Shown here piece by piece: positions 36,991 through 45,367 of a DNA stretch of 64,000 nucleotides (the first letter of the stretch is position 1; every line of letters starts with the position of its first letter). The stretch is from the NCBI RefSeq assembly GCF_900177275.1, contig NZ_FXAG01000006.1, positions 62,001-126,000 on the forward strand. The letters are read 5' to 3'. The DNA comes from Pseudogulbenkiania subflava DSM 22618. Lineage in GTDB: Bacteria > Pseudomonadota > Gammaproteobacteria > Burkholderiales > Chromobacteriaceae. The position numbers and the translations under genes are program-made. The notes beneath the pieces are model-generated. The model was given only the letters and a program-made list of their open reading frames with translations. It was not told the DNA's origin and did not search any database.

Positions 36991-38583
36991 ATGGTCAAAG
37001 AATGCAGATGGTTCAAGGGGGGCGCGATCACTCTGTGTCTAGTCTCTTCCCTTTCGTGCAACGCTTCCGAGTATGGCTTTCCCCTGTCCTTGAGACTGGG
37101 GGCGGGTGTAACTCCTTCGGACCCAACCGATAGCTTCCCCTATTGCTTCGACTTCAAGACCCGCTTGATTCCAGGCTCGGCTGGTTCTTCCCTATTTAGG
37201 ACCAGCCTGATCAAGACTCGCACGGATTTTTTGCGAGAATTGAGTGTATCTGCGTCAGCCGCAGGCAAATATGCCTTCTTCAGCGGCGCCGCATCTGGCT
37301 CACTCGACGAGAAATATTCATTTTCATCCGACAGTCTGACTTGGATTGTCTACTTACAAACCGATCTTGGGAAATCAGAAGTATATGATGAAAGCCTCAA
37401 AGCTTTCGCAAGTCAACTTATAGAATCAAAAAACTTTGCTCAGTTTGCCACTCGTTGCGGACAAGAGCTTATAACACAAGAGCGTCGAAAAGCATCTGTT
37501 TCAGCGATATTTAGCATAAGCAACATATCGCAAGAGCAACGTAAGACTCTTGAAGGCAAATTTTCTGGCGAAGCCAATACAGCCATTTTTAGTGTAGAGG
37601 CGTCAACAAGCTTTCGAAACTTCGTCAAAGAAGCAGCCAAGACCAGTCGAATCACCGTAGATGTCGTTACTGTTGGAGGTAGTGGCGCGGCTGACTTGGC
37701 GGCTCTCTTTACAGATTACTCTGATCTGGCCGCGATCAGCCAGATACTGCGCACTTACACAGCAAAGCTCTCATTCGACAACTCCAAGGCGACTTCATAC
37801 CAGTCGACAAAGATGACTCGTTATGGCTGGGGCGGAAACGTTGTTGACTTTAGTATCGCTGATATCGCCCTAAGTGACTATTATATTACCTATCGAGATA
37901 TCGATATTATAAAACGGAAGGCATACGATTTGTTAAATATGGCGGCGCAGGGGCAAATTGAACTCACTACGGATCAGACGAACACACTTAAAAAGGCGTA
38001 CTCGGATAGTGACGCCCTCATAGCCAAAATCGTACAAACTGCCAGGGCCTGTAGAGATGACGAGAAGAAATGTATTTCTGCAGTTGCATTCACCGCACCC
38101 AGTGTTGCTTGGCCTAAGCTCGACCCGGTTGGTACTCTTGTCCAGCGCAAGAAGACCGTAGAATGCAACGAATCACCCGGACCAATTTCCTTTCAGGTCA
38201 AGTTCCAGTGCAGCCAAACGTCCGTATTCCGAGGCGTAGCCAAGTGGGCCAACATCTCTAACGTCGACGCAATAGACAGATTCGGCCAGCGATACACGCC
38301 AGTCGTTTCAGCGGAGTCAATTGACCTCCGTAGCGCCTATGAGGAGATGAATAAGCAGTATGGCGGTGCCTTAACCGAGGGCGCATTTCTTGAACTGGTC
38401 ACTGGCGAAACAATCGGATCGATCGCCGCTGCAAAAGCTCGAGGATGGAGTATCCGAGAGATGACATTAAGCTTCCTCTTCGGGGCTCAGTCCGCGAATA
38501 CTGGCGGGCTTCAAACCGCACTTGACTTCACCTTCTTTGACGGGAAAGGCAATCGGACTGGGCGTCAAGCGTTTATGTACTAA
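36991..38583 (+). CDS. Secreted protein with MACPF-like region, first gene of a secreted cassette
   Basis: 530 aa. Signal peptide (about 1-25: MVKECRWFKGGAITLCLVSS, ending CNASEYG). The region about 65-300 has a MACPF/CDC-like order: helical SLIKTRTDFLRELSVSASAAG, then NFAQFATRCGQELIT (149-162), where the family has a CGDxxI-like segment, a strand SVSAIFSISNI, and a long Ser/Thr/Ala-rich amphipathic run FSGEANTAIFSVEASTSF that could form membrane hairpins. The C-terminal about 150 residues are beta-rich with paired cysteines (ARACRDDEKKCI, VECNES, FQCSQTS). A pore-forming role is an inference from this pattern. Base composition is AT-richer than the core chromosome. Confidence 0.8.
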   Translation: MVKECRWFKGGAITLCLVSSLSCNASEYGFPLSLRLGAGVTPSDPTDSFPYCFDFKTRLIPGSAGSSLFRTSLIKTRTDFLRELSVSASAAGKYAFFSGAASGSLDEKYSFSSDSLTWIVYLQTDLGKSEVYDESLKAFASQLIESKNFAQFATRCGQELITQERRKASVSAIFSISNISQEQRKTLEGKFSGEANTAIFSVEASTSFRNFVKEAAKTSRITVDVVTVGGSGAADLAALFTDYSDLAAISQILRTYTAKLSFDNSKATSYQSTKMTRYGWGGNVVDFSIADIALSDYYITYRDIDIIKRKAYDLLNMAAQGQIELTTDQTNTLKKAYSDSDALIAKIVQTARACRDDEKKCISAVAFTAPSVAWPKLDPVGTLVQRKKTVECNESPGPISFQVKFQCSQTSVFRGVAKWANISNVDAIDRFGQRYTPVVSAESIDLRSAYEEMNKQYGGALTEGAFLELVTGETIGSIAAAKARGWSIREMTLSFLFGAQSANTGGLQTALDFTFFDGKGNRTGRQAFMY

Positions 38584-38595
38584 CGGAGAGTTTAG

Positions 38596-39156
38596 ATGAA
38601 ATATCGAATCTGGCTATTTCTGCTTTTGTTGTCGGCGTTCTCCAGCTTGGCATTCGCGGCAGATAAATGCGATGAGGCCGCGAATGGGGCTAAGCAGAAT
38701 GTCGATCAAATCTATTTGCCGAAGATCGACTTGTGGATCAAAGTAAGCAAGGCATTAAAGGACAAGGGGCTAGATCCACGAAAGTATCCTATAATAATGC
38801 CAGATGGATCGGTCGAATTGCTTGATCTAGTAGATGTGGTGGAGAAGCTCATAAAGCAGCGGGCTGAAGCATATAATCAGATTCAGACCGCTGGAGATGA
38901 TTGCAACCGGGGTATAGCACCTTATCAAAAGGCACTGGATATTGCAGTGTATTTTGCTACCGGGGGACTTTCAGCGATCCTTCCGCCAACGATGACGAAA
39001 ATTGATGCGAGTCAAATCCTCAGCGGCAACCCACTAGGCGGGCCCGGGGCTTTGATCCCAAAACTCCGCGAGGACATTTTGAATGGGCTCGGCATTCATG
39101 GGGATGTAGCTTGTGGCATTCGCGATCCTTTGAAATTTATCCGAGGAGGTTGCTAA
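38596..39156 (+). CDS. Secreted protein A, paralogue of the next gene
   Basis: 186 aa with a Sec signal peptide (MKYRIWLFLLLLSAFSSLAFA, cut at about 21). GGAGAG precedes the start 12 bases after the MACPF-like gene. The mature protein shares the layout of its neighbour: Cys near the start, a helical segment IDLWIKVSKALKDKGLDP, MPDGSVELLDL, a second Cys in DDCNRGIAPYQKAL, FATGGLSAILPP, KIDASQILSGNPLGGPGALIP, DILNGLGIHGDV, and a C-terminal Cys. I do not recognise the family; four cysteines suggest disulfides. Probably co-expressed with the MACPF-like protein. Confidence 0.85.
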   Translation: MKYRIWLFLLLLSAFSSLAFAADKCDEAANGAKQNVDQIYLPKIDLWIKVSKALKDKGLDPRKYPIIMPDGSVELLDLVDVVEKLIKQRAEAYNQIQTAGDDCNRGIAPYQKALDIAVYFATGGLSAILPPTMTKIDASQILSGNPLGGPGALIPKLREDILNGLGIHGDVACGIRDPLKFIRGGC

Positions 39157-39157
39157 G

Positions 39158-39730
39158 ATGATTTTAATAACTAGACGACTTGCCATCTACCTCGCGTTGC
39201 CTTTAGCAGCACTACTTGGCAACGGCAGTGCGTTTGCTCAGGACGCTTGCAGGCAGGCGGCGGGACAGCAGGACTTCCAGATTCGCATAAGCTACGGTAA
39301 CCAGATTGATTTCTGGTTAAGGATCGCTGGGGCCTTGCAAGCCAAAGGGGTAAACCCGGCGAATTTTCCGCAGGCGATGCCTGATGGCTCTGTCCAAATA
39401 ATCAATATACCGTTCCTAATTCAAATGCTGGCAACCCAAAGAGATACCGCACTCGGTGCGATTTTTCAGGGCTTTCAGCAATGCGAAGCCGGCTATGCGC
39501 CTTATCAGCAGATAGTTAATACAGGCGTATTCTTTCTGACGGGTGGAATGTCTCAACTTTTACCACCTGCTGCGGCACACGTAGACGTGAGTCAAATACT
39601 TGGTGGCACTCCATTTGGTGGTGAGACTGCTTTAGTGCCACAGGCACGAAGTCAAGTTCTGAATGGACTTGGAATTGGCGGAGACGTGCGAAAGGTCATT
39701 GAAAACCCACGATGCATTTTTGGTTGCTGA
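39158..39730 (+). CDS. Secreted protein B, paralogue of the preceding gene
   Basis: 190 aa, signal peptide ending at about 27 (ALLGNGSAFA). GGAGG precedes the ATG, which lies one base after the previous stop, so translation is coupled. It aligns along its full length with protein A: DFWLRIAGALQAKGVNP, MPDGSVQIINI, CEAGYAPYQQIV, FLTGGMSQLLPP, HVDVSQILGGTPFGGETALVP, QVLNGLGIGGDV, final CIFGC. The duplication is old (many substitutions) while glycine, proline and cysteine positions are kept. Unknown family. Confidence 0.85.
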   Translation: MILITRRLAIYLALPLAALLGNGSAFAQDACRQAAGQQDFQIRISYGNQIDFWLRIAGALQAKGVNPANFPQAMPDGSVQIINIPFLIQMLATQRDTALGAIFQGFQQCEAGYAPYQQIVNTGVFFLTGGMSQLLPPAAAHVDVSQILGGTPFGGETALVPQARSQVLNGLGIGGDVRKVIENPRCIFGC

Positions 39731-40337
39731 CGCTTTTTGAGCTTTGGACGGAGTCCCGTCCGATATCATAGCGTGAGGTACTGCACACTGGCATTGGTTT
39801 ATCAGCCCCATTACAAGTTATACAGGCTCAAGGCTGAATAGTTGCAAGGTGGCACGCCTCAATGATTGGAAATTCAACCGCGATCTGTGGAGTATTTACG
39901 CACCTGCAACCCATCGTCAACAACGGATCTCCGCCCGATTCTCCTCTACGCCCCGCAACACCTACTGCCCATGCATGCTTGAGGCCTGTAAAACGCTGTC
40001 TCCAAGGACTTGCTAAGGAGTACAGCGGTCATTCAGATGGCTGCTCTGTGGAGAAGTCACCCGGCAGCATTTGGCCAAGGGCTGCTTTCGCTTGCTGTGT
40101 AATGCCATCGCCACACCCTGAAATAATGACGAGTATTAAAGTTTATATATAAAATATATTCTTTTTAATAATTTTACCTGAGTTCGTGAATAACATATAA
40201 ATCTCCTTGTCAACTGCCGTTTTTCATATGACATGCCAATCGTATTTTCAATGCTTACCAAAATTACGTAGACCACTGACGAAATTGGCTTACTATTTTC
40301 TATAGATCAGTGCTTTACGATATAGAGAAGACACGCC
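39731..40337. other. Gene-free AT-rich region between the secreted cassette and IS21
   Basis: A short hairpin GGACGG-AGTC-CCGTCC (39746-39761) lies 15 bases after the last stop and may end the transcript, though it lacks a T-run. The rest, especially 40130-40330, is strongly AT-rich. An open frame at 39862-40152 lacks a ribosome site and recognisable features and is not called. Confidence 0.4.
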
Positions 40338-40441
40338 TGTGCGTACGCATCGAAAATTACCCAGTTTTCAGGGGCTAGTGCGCGTTGAAAACTACCCAGG
40401 GTGTTCAATCCCCCTGCTGAATTTTTCAGCAGGAGAATGGA

Positions 40442-41944
40442 GTGATCACCATGAAAGAACTGGGTATTGTTCGCAGGCTGTACTACCGGGATGGCCTATC
40501 GCTATCTGAGATCGAACGGCGAACCGGGCTGACCCGCAAGACGATTCGTCACTGGCTCAAGGCGGCGGAAGGCACGGCGCCGAAGTACCAGCGGAAACCG
40601 GCTGAAACCAAGATCGCACCGTATGCGGCGCAGCTCACCAGGCTGCTGGAGACAGACCAGCACCGTCTCAAGCGCGAGCGCCGCAGTGCGCTCAAGCTAT
40701 TTGCCGAGCTCAAGGCGGCCGGGTTCACCGGCGACTATAGCCGGGTCACGGCCTTCATCCGGCAGTGGCGGGCCGATGGCGGGGCTAGTCAGGCCAAGGC
40801 ATATGTGCCTCTGCGTTTCGAGCTGGGCGAGGCCTTCCAGTTCGACTGGAGCGAAGAGCGCCTGGTGATCGGTGGTATCTGGCGCAAGATCATGGCCGCG
40901 CATCTCAAGCTGTGCGCCAGCCGCGCCTTCGTCGTGCAAGCCTATCCCACGCAAAGCCATGAGATGCTGTTCGACGCGCACACGCGTGCATTCACGGCGC
41001 TCGGCGGCATTCCACGCCGCGGCATCTACGACAACATGAAGACCGCCGTCGACAAGGTCAAACGTGGCAAGGCCCGTGCGGTCAATACCCGCTTCGCCGC
41101 CATGGCGTCGCATTACCTGTTCGATCCAGATTTCTGCAACGTCGCCTCCGGTTGGGAGAAAGGCGTCGTCGAGAAGAATGTGCAGGACAGTCGCCCACGT
41201 ATCTGGCAGGAAGCCGCCAAGGAACGGTTCAGTAGCTTCGCCGAACTCAACGTCTGGCTGCTCGATCGTTGCCGCGCGCTGTGGCAGGAACTACGCCACG
41301 GAGAGTACGAGGGCCTTACCGTTGCTGAAATGCTCGAACATGAGCAACCACAGATGATGCCCATGGTCACGCCGTTCGACGGCTATGTGGAGACACTGGG
41401 CAAGGTCAACAGCATCTGCCTGGTGCACTACGACCGCAACCGCTACTCGGTGCCCTGTGAGCAGGTCGGCAGGATGGTGAGCATCCACGTCTATTCCGAA
41501 CGGCTCGACCTGGTGGCGAACGATGCTGTGGTAGCCACCCATCTACGCTGTTTCGGCAACAACCACACGAGCTACGACTGGCAGCACTACATCCCGCTGA
41601 TCGAGCGCAAACCGGGCGCGTTGCGCAACGGCGCGCCGTTTGCCGACATGCCGGGTCCGTTCCAGCGGCTACGGCGGCTATTGCTCAAGCGCGAAGGTGG
41701 AGTCCGCATCATGGCCAAGCTGCTTGCCACCGTGCCGCGTTCGGGGCTGGAGGAGGTGCTGGTTGCCGTCGAACTGGTTCTGGAGTCGGGAAACCCGAGC
41801 GTCGAACACATCGAGAATGTGCTGAACCGGCTCAAGCAGGCGCCCATGCCAGAGCAGGCGGAAACGGTGCTGGCCGTCCAGGAAGCGCCAATGGCCGATC
41901 CGGAACGCTACGACAGTCTGCGCACGGGGGCCAACCATGCATGA
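40442..41944 (+). CDS. istA: IS21-family transposase IstA
   Basis: 500 aa. N-terminal HTH ([34 protein letters not shown]), then an integrase catalytic core: [14 protein letters not shown] (first Asp), [18 protein letters not shown] (second Asp), [12 protein letters not shown] (Glu). GTG 40442 follows an AGGAG; the ATG at 40451 is an alternative. It overlaps istB by 8 bases, the usual translational arrangement. Intact. Confidence 0.95.
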   Translation: MITMKELGIVRRLYYRDGLSLSEIERRTGLTRKTIRHWLKAAEGTAPKYQRKPAETKIAPYAAQLTRLLETDQHRLKRERRSALKLFAELKAAGFTGDYSRVTAFIRQWRADGGASQAKAYVPLRFELGEAFQFDWSEERLVIGGIWRKIMAAHLKLCASRAFVVQAYPTQSHEMLFDAHTRAFTALGGIPRRGIYDNMKTAVDKVKRGKARAVNTRFAAMASHYLFDPDFCNVASGWEKGVVEKNVQDSRPRIWQEAAKERFSSFAELNVWLLDRCRALWQELRHGEYEGLTVAEMLEHEQPQMMPMVTPFDGYVETLGKVNSICLVHYDRNRYSVPCEQVGRMVSIHVYSERLDLVANDAVVATHLRCFGNNHTSYDWQHYIPLIERKPGALRNGAPFADMPGPFQRLRRLLLKREGGVRIMAKLLATVPRSGLEEVLVAVELVLESGNPSVEHIENVLNRLKQAPMPEQAETVLAVQEAPMADPERYDSLRTGANHA

Positions 41945-42737
41945 GATCGCGAGCAGGCTGAAGGCATTGCGGCTTTACGGCATGGCGGGTGCCTGGGATG
42001 AGATCGTCGCGCAAGATGCCCAAACGGCCATCGAGTCATCGCGCTGGCTGATCGAGCACCTGCTGGCGGCGGAGGAAACCGACCGCGCCATGCGTTCGGT
42101 CAGCTACCAGATGCACGCGGCCAGGTTCCCTGCGCATCGCGACCTGGCCGGCTTCGACTTCAGCCAGTCCAAGGTGGATCAGCACTTGATCGCAGAGCTG
42201 GCGGACCTGTCGTTCACCGACAGCGCGCACAACGTCGTGTTCATCGGTGGGACAGGCACCGGCAAGACGCACCTGGCCACCGCGCTGGGCGTATCAGGCA
42301 TCACGCGTCACGGCAAACGCGTACGCTTCTTCTCCACGGTCGATCTGGTGAACTTGCTGGAGCAGGAGAAAGCGGCCGGTAAGGCGGGCAAGCTGGCGTT
42401 CGCGTTGATGCGCGTTGATCTGGTGATCCTCGACGAGCTGGGCTACCTGCCATTCAGCCAGGCAGGAGGGGCTTTGCTGTTTCACCTGCTGTCAAAGTTG
42501 TACGAGCATACCAGTGTAATGATCACCACCAATCTGACCTTCGGCGAATGGGCCAGCGTGTTCGGCGACGCCAAGCTGACGACGGCATTGCTCGATCGAC
42601 TGACGCACCACTGCCATATCGTCGAAACGGGTAACGAGTCCTATCGGTTCCGCCACAGCAGCGATACGGCGAAATCGAGAATCAAGGCTAGGGAGAGAAA
42701 GCGGATGGAAGGGTTGGATGAAGCCGATCCATTCTAA
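41937..42737 (+). CDS. istB: IS21-family helper ATPase IstB
   Basis: 266 aa AAA+ ATPase that binds target DNA and activates IstA. Walker [16 protein letters not shown] at about 103-117, Walker [16 protein letters not shown], and the C-terminal [24 protein letters not shown] signature of the DnaC/IstB family. Intact. Confidence 0.95.
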   Translation: MHEIASRLKALRLYGMAGAWDEIVAQDAQTAIESSRWLIEHLLAAEETDRAMRSVSYQMHAARFPAHRDLAGFDFSQSKVDQHLIAELADLSFTDSAHNVVFIGGTGTGKTHLATALGVSGITRHGKRVRFFSTVDLVNLLEQEKAAGKAGKLAFALMRVDLVILDELGYLPFSQAGGALLFHLLSKLYEHTSVMITTNLTFGEWASVFGDAKLTTALLDRLTHHCHIVETGNESYRFRHSSDTAKSRIKARERKRMEGLDEADPF

Positions 42738-43034
42738 GCACTGACCAACCGGGGGGTGAGGATCGCGGTACCGAGCCCGGTATCTGTGACACAGAACCGA
42801 ATCTGGCCAGCTGAATGTACTAGACTTATCCACAGCCACCCCTATACGGAAGTGGCATTCCTCCCTGGGTAAAATTCAACGCGCAGAGGTGGGTAATATC
42901 GGACGCGCAGCGGACAGGGCAACCTCAGAGAGTGATAGAGCACCGTCCCCCTGCCTGCCGGCAGCTACTTCCAGGCTGCATATCTAGAACTTTTACGATA
43001 TTCCGCTTCCCCTTCTGGGGTTATTGAGCTAGTT

Positions 43035-43054
43035 TTGATTATGTACAAAATCAA
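43035..43054. promoter_or_regulatory. 20-bp palindromic operator upstream of umuD
   Basis: TTGATTATGTACAAAATCAA is a palindrome with one mismatched pair, centred on TGTACA, 17 bases before the umuD start codon. No canonical LexA box (CTG-N10-CAG) is seen upstream. The TTGA...TCAA ends recall the palindromes bound by the Acinetobacter UmuDAb repressor, which raises the possibility of non-LexA control. Confidence 0.55.
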
Positions 43055-43071
43055 GATTAACTCTAGACGTT

Positions 43072-43560
43072 ATGAGCAGCCCCAGCAAAACCACAGCCAC
43101 CGTAGCGGACCTTGCGCGTAGCTTCCCTGGTCGGATTCGGCAAGTTGCCTTGGCTCCCCCGCCCATGACCATCCCGTTGTTGGCGCGTGTGGCCCATGCC
43201 GGTTTTCCATCGCCCGCGAGCAACTATCTAGACCAGAGCCTGAACCTGCATGACTACCTAGTGGAAGACAAACCGGCGACCTTCTTCATGCGTGTGGCGA
43301 CGGATGACATGAAGGGTTTCGGAATACAGCGGGGGGACATCTTGGTGGTAGACCGGGGCCGCACTCCCCAACACGAGCAAATCGTGGTGGCGGAGCTGGA
43401 TGGGGAATTTGTCGTGCGCCAGTTCCGCCAACGTGGCAACCGTATGGCGCTTGTGTCTCATGGTGAGCACCACCGAGCAACGCTATTCGAGGAGGGGCAG
43501 GAGCTACGTGTATTCGGCGTGGTAACCAGTTCCATCCATCAGTTCGTGAGGACGCGATGA
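43072..43560 (+). CDS. umuD: UmuD-like protein lacking the catalytic Ser-Lys pair
   Basis: UmuD cleaves itself after RecA contact and joins UmuC as translesion polymerase V. The 162-residue protein keeps the Ala43-Gly44 cleavage site followed by FPSPASNYLDQSLNLHDYL and the closing RVFGVV. But where E. coli has GDSM with the nucleophile Ser60, this protein reads TDDM (Asp79), and where E. coli has FTVKKL with Lys97, it reads FVVRQF (Arg116). Both catalytic residues are therefore replaced, so self-cleavage should not occur; cleavage in trans or use of the uncleaved form is implied. It overlaps umuC by 4 bases. Confidence 0.9.
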   Translation: MSSPSKTTATVADLARSFPGRIRQVALAPPPMTIPLLARVAHAGFPSPASNYLDQSLNLHDYLVEDKPATFFMRVATDDMKGFGIQRGDILVVDRGRTPQHEQIVVAELDGEFVVRQFRQRGNRMALVSHGEHHRATLFEEGQELRVFGVVTSSIHQFVRTR

Positions 43561-44825
43561 AACCCCAAGTGTTTGCGCTGGTGGACGCGAATAAGTTCTA
43601 CGCAAACTGCGAGAAGGTCGGCAGGCCGGACCTGCGAGATAGACCCGTGGTGGTGCTTTCCAATAATGACGGCTGTGTTGTTGCTGCCTGTGAGAAAGCG
43701 CGGGCGTTAGGCATCCCCATGTTCGGCCCCTTCTTCGAGGTCGAAGCCCTGTGCAAGCGCCACAATGTAGCCGTGTTCAGCTCGAACTACTCGTTGTATG
43801 GCGACCTGTCCGGCAGGCTGATGACCGTCCTAGCAGAGCACGCGCCAAATATGGAGGTCTACTCAATCGATGAGGCGTTCTTGGACTTCACGGGGGTGCA
43901 GGATATTGAGGACCGTGCCCACCGCTTGAGGCAGGAGGTACTGCGCCGTGTCGGTATCCCTACCTGTGTTGGCATTGGGTCAAGCAAGACTTTAGCAAAG
44001 CTAGCCAACCACACAGCGAAAAAACGCCCTGAATGGTCCGGGGTGTTTGACTGGAGCTGGCTTAGCGAGAGCGAGCAAGACAGGCTGCTTTCTGAAATCG
44101 AGGTTGGGGAAGTTTGGGGCATCGGAAGGAGGCTGACAGAGAAGCTAGGCGCTATGGGCATCACGAACGCCTTACAGCTCAAGCACGCGGACCCCAGAAG
44201 GATTAAACGCCGCTTCAATGTGGTAACGGAACGGACGGTGCAGGAACTCAACGGGGTAAGCTGCCTGGCTCTGGAGGATGTCACCCCGGCTAAACAACAG
44301 ATAATCGCCTCCAGAAGCTTCGCGCATAAGGTTAAGGACCTGAGCACACTGGCGTCCTCCATTGCTCACCACACGGCAAGGGCAGCGGAGAAACTAAGAG
44401 AGCAGCAGAGCACCGCACGGCTCATTGGCGTAAGCATCAGTACCAGCACCTTTTCAGAGCACGACCAGTATCACCCGTATACGGTAGTGCCATTGGTACA
44501 TCCAACGGACGATACCATCGAGCTGACCCATAGCGCTCTCGCTGGCCTACGCTGTATTTACAAACACGGTTACCTGTACCACCGGGCCGGGGTCATCCTC
44601 ATGGAGATTGGCCCTAGAGAAGTGCAGCAGACGGATATGTTTGCACCGCTCCCCAGCCCTCGCCGACACCGCCTGATGGCGGCACTGGATGCTATCAACC
44701 AAGAGTACGGGCGCAGCACGATACACCTAGGCGCGGAAGGGTTGAGCAATCGGTGGGAAATGCGGCAGGACTTAAAATCCCCGTGTTGGACGACACGCTG
44801 GGACCAACTCATAGAGGTACGCTAA
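43557..44825 (+). CDS. umuC: Y-family translesion DNA polymerase UmuC
   Basis: 422 aa, typical length. Catalytic carboxylates are intact: FALVDANKFYANCE (first Asp, steric-gate Tyr) and YSIDEAFLDFTG (Asp-Glu). The thumb and little-finger regions follow (VGIPTCVGIGSSKTLAKLANH, GEVWGIGRRLTEKL), and the C-terminal tail holds QTDMFAPLP, a match to the beta-clamp-binding QxxLF-like motif. Overlaps umuD (ATGA) and abuts the next ORF (TAAATG), so three genes form one unit. The neighbouring UmuD is catalytically altered, while UmuC looks functional. Confidence 0.95.
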   Translation: MKPQVFALVDANKFYANCEKVGRPDLRDRPVVVLSNNDGCVVAACEKARALGIPMFGPFFEVEALCKRHNVAVFSSNYSLYGDLSGRLMTVLAEHAPNMEVYSIDEAFLDFTGVQDIEDRAHRLRQEVLRRVGIPTCVGIGSSKTLAKLANHTAKKRPEWSGVFDWSWLSESEQDRLLSEIEVGEVWGIGRRLTEKLGAMGITNALQLKHADPRRIKRRFNVVTERTVQELNGVSCLALEDVTPAKQQIIASRSFAHKVKDLSTLASSIAHHTARAAEKLREQQSTARLIGVSISTSTFSEHDQYHPYTVVPLVHPTDDTIELTHSALAGLRCIYKHGYLYHRAGVILMEIGPREVQQTDMFAPLPSPRRHRLMAALDAINQEYGRSTIHLGAEGLSNRWEMRQDLKSPCWTTRWDQLIEVR

Positions 44826-45302
44826 ATGCCACGCCCCGCCCTCAATGCGCCAGACGAAGAATGGCACGCATGGATAGAACTCAATGAAGAATGTCCCCCC
44901 GAAGAAAACCCAGAAGACGACCCTGTTTTAGCGCAAGAGCTAGCCGAATGTTATGGTGTTCTCAAGCAGCGTGCAATTCAGGCTGCCAACAAGGCTCTGC
45001 TCTTCACTGACGAAGAAATGCAGGTCGTCCAAGCGCTGGCGGACCAGTTCTATCAAGGTTATTGGAATGATGAACTTCGGGAGTTATGCCTGGGAGTTAA
45101 CTGGAATAAACCTGTCATTCGAGGACAATGTACCTCATTGCGTATCACGCAAAATGATGAGCAAGTCCTAATGCAATCCGCTTGCATTGCCATTCCTGCC
45201 TTGAAGGGAGATGAGAGACCTCCTTGCTCGGAGCCGTTTCCAGTCCTAAAACCCGACTTTTCAAGGCAATACTCATTATTCCCGGGCTCAGAGTCTAAAT
45301 AG
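44826..45302 (+). CDS. Unrecognised acidic protein coupled to umuC
   Basis: 158 aa; its ATG directly follows the umuC TAA, so it is translated in the same operon. Acidic N-terminus (DEEWHAWIELNEECPPEENPEDDP), a helical centre (LAQELAECYGVLKQRAIQAANK), and a C-terminal SRQYSLFPGSESK that resembles a clamp-binding QxSLF peptide. No family recognised. The position and the C-terminal peptide suggest a partner in translesion synthesis, but this is an inference. Confidence 0.75.
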   Translation: MPRPALNAPDEEWHAWIELNEECPPEENPEDDPVLAQELAECYGVLKQRAIQAANKALLFTDEEMQVVQALADQFYQGYWNDELRELCLGVNWNKPVIRGQCTSLRITQNDEQVLMQSACIAIPALKGDERPPCSEPFPVLKPDFSRQYSLFPGSESK

Positions 45303-45367
45303 ATGGCAGCAAATAATTCTCGAATTACTCCTTCACACCAGGTGACATGCTCGTTAATTTGCGGGGG

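Larger units (their letters stand above)
40338..42916 (+). mobile_element. IS21-family insertion sequence
   Basis: 2,579 bp. The left end TGTGCGTACGCATCGAAAAT(TACCCA) matches the right end TGTCCGCTGCGCGTCCGATA(TTACCCA) as inverted repeats. A second set, GCGCGTTGAAAACTACCCAG left and GCGCGTTGAATTTTACCCAG right, lies just inside, as IS21 elements typically have multiple terminal repeats. It carries istA and istB, both intact. No convincing target duplication is seen at the flanks. Confidence 0.92.

Noticed and set aside
39862-40152. 96-codon frame between the secreted cassette and IS21
   Set aside because: No ribosome site, no motif and unlike its neighbours in composition.
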